Notes under the pieces: generated by a model
Seen by the model: the letters and a program-made list of their open reading frames with translations, nothing else
Told to the model about the DNA's origin: nothing
Database searches by the model: none
Source: Flavobacteriaceae bacterium
GTDB lineage: Bacteria; Bacteroidota; Bacteroidia; Flavobacteriales; Flavobacteriaceae
DNA length: 35,704 nucleotides
Assembly (NCBI GenBank): GCA_029942185.1
Contig: JAOZTK010000004.1
Coordinates: 1 to 35,704, forward strand
Direction: 5' to 3'
Shown here: in pieces, positions 34,071 through 35,704 of the stretch
How the letters are laid out: each line of letters opens with the position of its first letter
Numbering within the stretch: the first letter of the stretch is position 1
Made by a program: the position numbers and the translations under genes

Positions 34071-35704
34071 ATTTATTTTTTTGGTGTTTCTTTTTTGGAG
34101 CATCAATTTCTTTGGGCAGATTTTCCCCTCCCAACACATAAGTGTTGTAGAAGGATTACCTAACAATCAGGTTGAGTCGATTTTAAAAGACTCAAGAGGC
34201 ATTTTATGGGTAGGAACCAATAATGGTTTGTCCAAAATTGAGAATGGTAAAATCAAGAATTTTTTCGGCACTGATGGTCTGGCTCACAATAGTGCTTGGG
34301 ATATAATAGAAGACAAAAACAACAATATTTGGATAGCCAGTTATGGGGGTGGTGTAACTAAATTTGATGGTAAAACATTTTCAATTTTTAATAAAGAAAA
34401 TGGTTTAGTTAATAACTACGTCAGAAAATTATTTGAATATAAAAACAAGATTTTTGTAGGCACAAAAAATGGATTATCAATTATAAATACTCAAAATGAT
34501 AGCATTTCTACAATTAACACAAATAGTATTATAAATATAAGGTCTGGTTTACCTGATTTTCAAGTTATGGATTTATTTATCCATAAAGATGAACTTTATT
34601 GTGGTACATTTAGAGTGGGTATTTTTAAAATTGATATTCAAAATGAGAGTTTAGAAAAAATATTCAATTACAAAAATGGCTGGGATTCTTTATTTTCAAT
34701 ATATACCAAAGACAGTCTCTTTTACTATAGTGTAGATGGAGCTAATGACCCTAATAATAAAGCAACACTAAAAAAATTCAATATAGAAAAACTTCTTACT
34801 AACCAAAAAGAGGATTTGTTGTTTGGGAAATCAATTATTTGGGATTATGCAACAGATACTGGAAATAATTTATATGGTGCAGCTTGGTCTGTGTATACAA
34901 ATGATGGGGGTGTGTACCAAATAAAAGATGATAAATTCATCGATAGGTCTTTTGATTTTGGAGTGGATAGTGATAATATCAGATGCCTTTTTTTTGATAA
35001 AACATTTAACATTTTGTATATAGGTTCTACAGATAAGGGATTTTATAAAGTAGATTTAAATGAAAATATCACCCATTTTAAAAACGATAAAATTGATATA
35101 GTTGATATTGAGAATTCAAATAATAGCATTGCTTTTCTCAATAAAAAGGGCTTGACCCTAATCAATAACAACACAATCATAAAACACATTCCAAATTCAG
35201 AATTTTTGAATTTTTCAACAAATACTTTTCTAAACAATCCACCTATTTCAACAAAAATTTACAATTTTCTAATAGAAGGAAATACTGATAAAGATATTGT
35301 GTTCTATAAAATAGTATATAATGATGCTAGTTATTGGATTAGTAGTTATATAGGTTTATTTCAATTAGATTTACAAGGTAATTTTCTAAGTTTTCATCCT
35401 ATAAGAACTAATGAGTTTGAATTTGATTACCAGGACAGACTTATTAAACCAATTCCCTATTCTTCATTAGATATTGTTAAGGATTTAGCAAATTATAAAA
35501 GTAACACAGAAGATTACAATGCTAAAAGATATGATAGGGCAGACCCAAACACTCCAGTGAATGTCACTTCTTTTATTAAATCTAAAGGAAAAATATACAT
35601 GTCGACATTATATAAAGGTTTGATAGTATTTGAGAATGATATTTTTACTTCATTAAACGAAAAGGGTTTGTTAAATGAGTTAGAAATTAATCATTTATCA
35701 TTAA
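34048..35704 (+). CDS. Two-component regulator propeller sensor, partial (runs off right edge)
   Basis: An open frame of 552 codons from ATG 34048 to the window edge, with no stop, so it is absent from the ORF track. It begins MHYSRKNRFIFLVFLFWSINFFGQ, a signal peptide, so the sensor domain is periplasmic. Reg_prop beta-propeller repeats follow: SILKDSRGILWVGTNNGLSKI (about 44-64), DIIEDKNNNIWIASYGGGVTKF (about 80-101), then weaker ones such as KIFVGTKNGLSII. Such proteins normally continue with a Y_Y_Y domain, a membrane helix and a LytS-type (HisKA_3 or His_kinase) kinase; these would lie beyond the window. Composition is more AT-rich and Asn/Lys/Ile-rich than its neighbours, with weaker repeats toward the 3' part. 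Confidence 0.9.
   Translation, partial: MHYSRKNRFIFLVFLFWSINFFGQIFPSQHISVVEGLPNNQVESILKDSRGILWVGTNNGLSKIENGKIKNFFGTDGLAHNSAWDIIEDKNNNIWIASYGGGVTKFDGKTFSIFNKENGLVNNYVRKLFEYKNKIFVGTKNGLSIINTQNDSISTINTNSIINIRSGLPDFQVMDLFIHKDELYCGTFRVGIFKIDIQNESLEKIFNYKNGWDSLFSIYTKDSLFYYSVDGANDPNNKATLKKFNIEKLLTNQKEDLLFGKSIIWDYATDTGNNLYGAAWSVYTNDGGVYQIKDDKFIDRSFDFGVDSDNIRCLFFDKTFNILYIGSTDKGFYKVDLNENITHFKNDKIDIVDIENSNNSIAFLNKKGLTLINNNTIIKHIPNSEFLNFSTNTFLNNPPISTKIYNFLIEGNTDKDIVFYKIVYNDASYWISSYIGLFQLDLQGNFLSFHPIRTNEFEFDYQDRLIKPIPYSSLDIVKDLANYKSNTEDYNAKRYDRADPNTPVNVTSFIKSKGKIYMSTLYKGLIVFENDIFTSLNEKGLLNELEINHLSL

Noticed and set aside
35043-35237. 64-aa minus-strand ORF near the right end
   Set aside because: Shadow on the opposite strand of the long propeller sensor frame.
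1-35704. Search for insertion sequences, prophage, integrase sites or a defence island
   Set aside because: No transposase, integrase, phage or nuclease-like gene and no long terminal repeats were seen; gene content is ordinary chromosome.

Overview
The window looks like chromosomal backbone of a gliding-type member of the Flavobacteriaceae (Bacteroidota). The reasons are low G+C, promoters of the Bacteroidota form TTTG/TAnnTTTG, a short primary sigma factor, a PorT-family type IX secretion protein, GldA, DUF4290, a lipidated TamA paralogue (TamL), and AccD and MurA with Bacteroidota-type active-site changes. There is no rRNA operon, prophage, insertion sequence or CRISPR array.

Layout. 1-2137 (minus): DUF4290, murA and a gene running off the left edge. 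2138-3244: a small lipoprotein gene, a possible 40-codon overlapping ORF and an inverted repeat. 3245-7258 (plus): clpB and nhaA. 7306-12253 (minus): a PTPS/QueD-family gene, then a MacAB-like export operon (ATPase, two permeases, adaptor). 12374-12789: a DCC-family thiol oxidoreductase broken by an 8-bp tandem duplication. 12784-14469 (minus): a DUF6787 membrane protein and a dicarboxylate/glutamate symporter. 14612-15250: a DUF937 protein. 15458-17379 (minus): proS, tRNA-Glu(TTC) and rpsT.

17478-24996 is an envelope block: a Tyr/Gly- then Ser/Arg-rich lipoprotein, a FadL/OmpP1-like porin, ubiE/menG, porT, a convergent SpoU methyltransferase, and tamL. 25112-27181: fbaA and accD. 27255-28082 (minus): a lipoprotein of unknown role. 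28288-32330 (plus): rpsO, pnp and rpoD. 32417-33118 (minus): a short gldA. 33315-35704 (plus): a LytTR response regulator overlapping a two-component-type propeller sensor that continues beyond the window. The ORF track misses the sensor because it has no stop inside the window.

How the genes fit together. Most genes are housekeeping (cell wall, translation, RNA decay, fatty acid and central carbon metabolism, stress). Around them sits an outer-membrane set: PorT for type IX secretion and gliding, TamL for outer-membrane biogenesis, a FadL-like channel, three or four lipoproteins and GldA. I see no clear, wholly new multi-gene system. The best leads are the disrupted DCC gene, the shortened GldA, the palindrome upstream of the export operon, the possible leaderless starts, the small overlapping ORF and the RNA structures around rpsO/pnp/rpoD.
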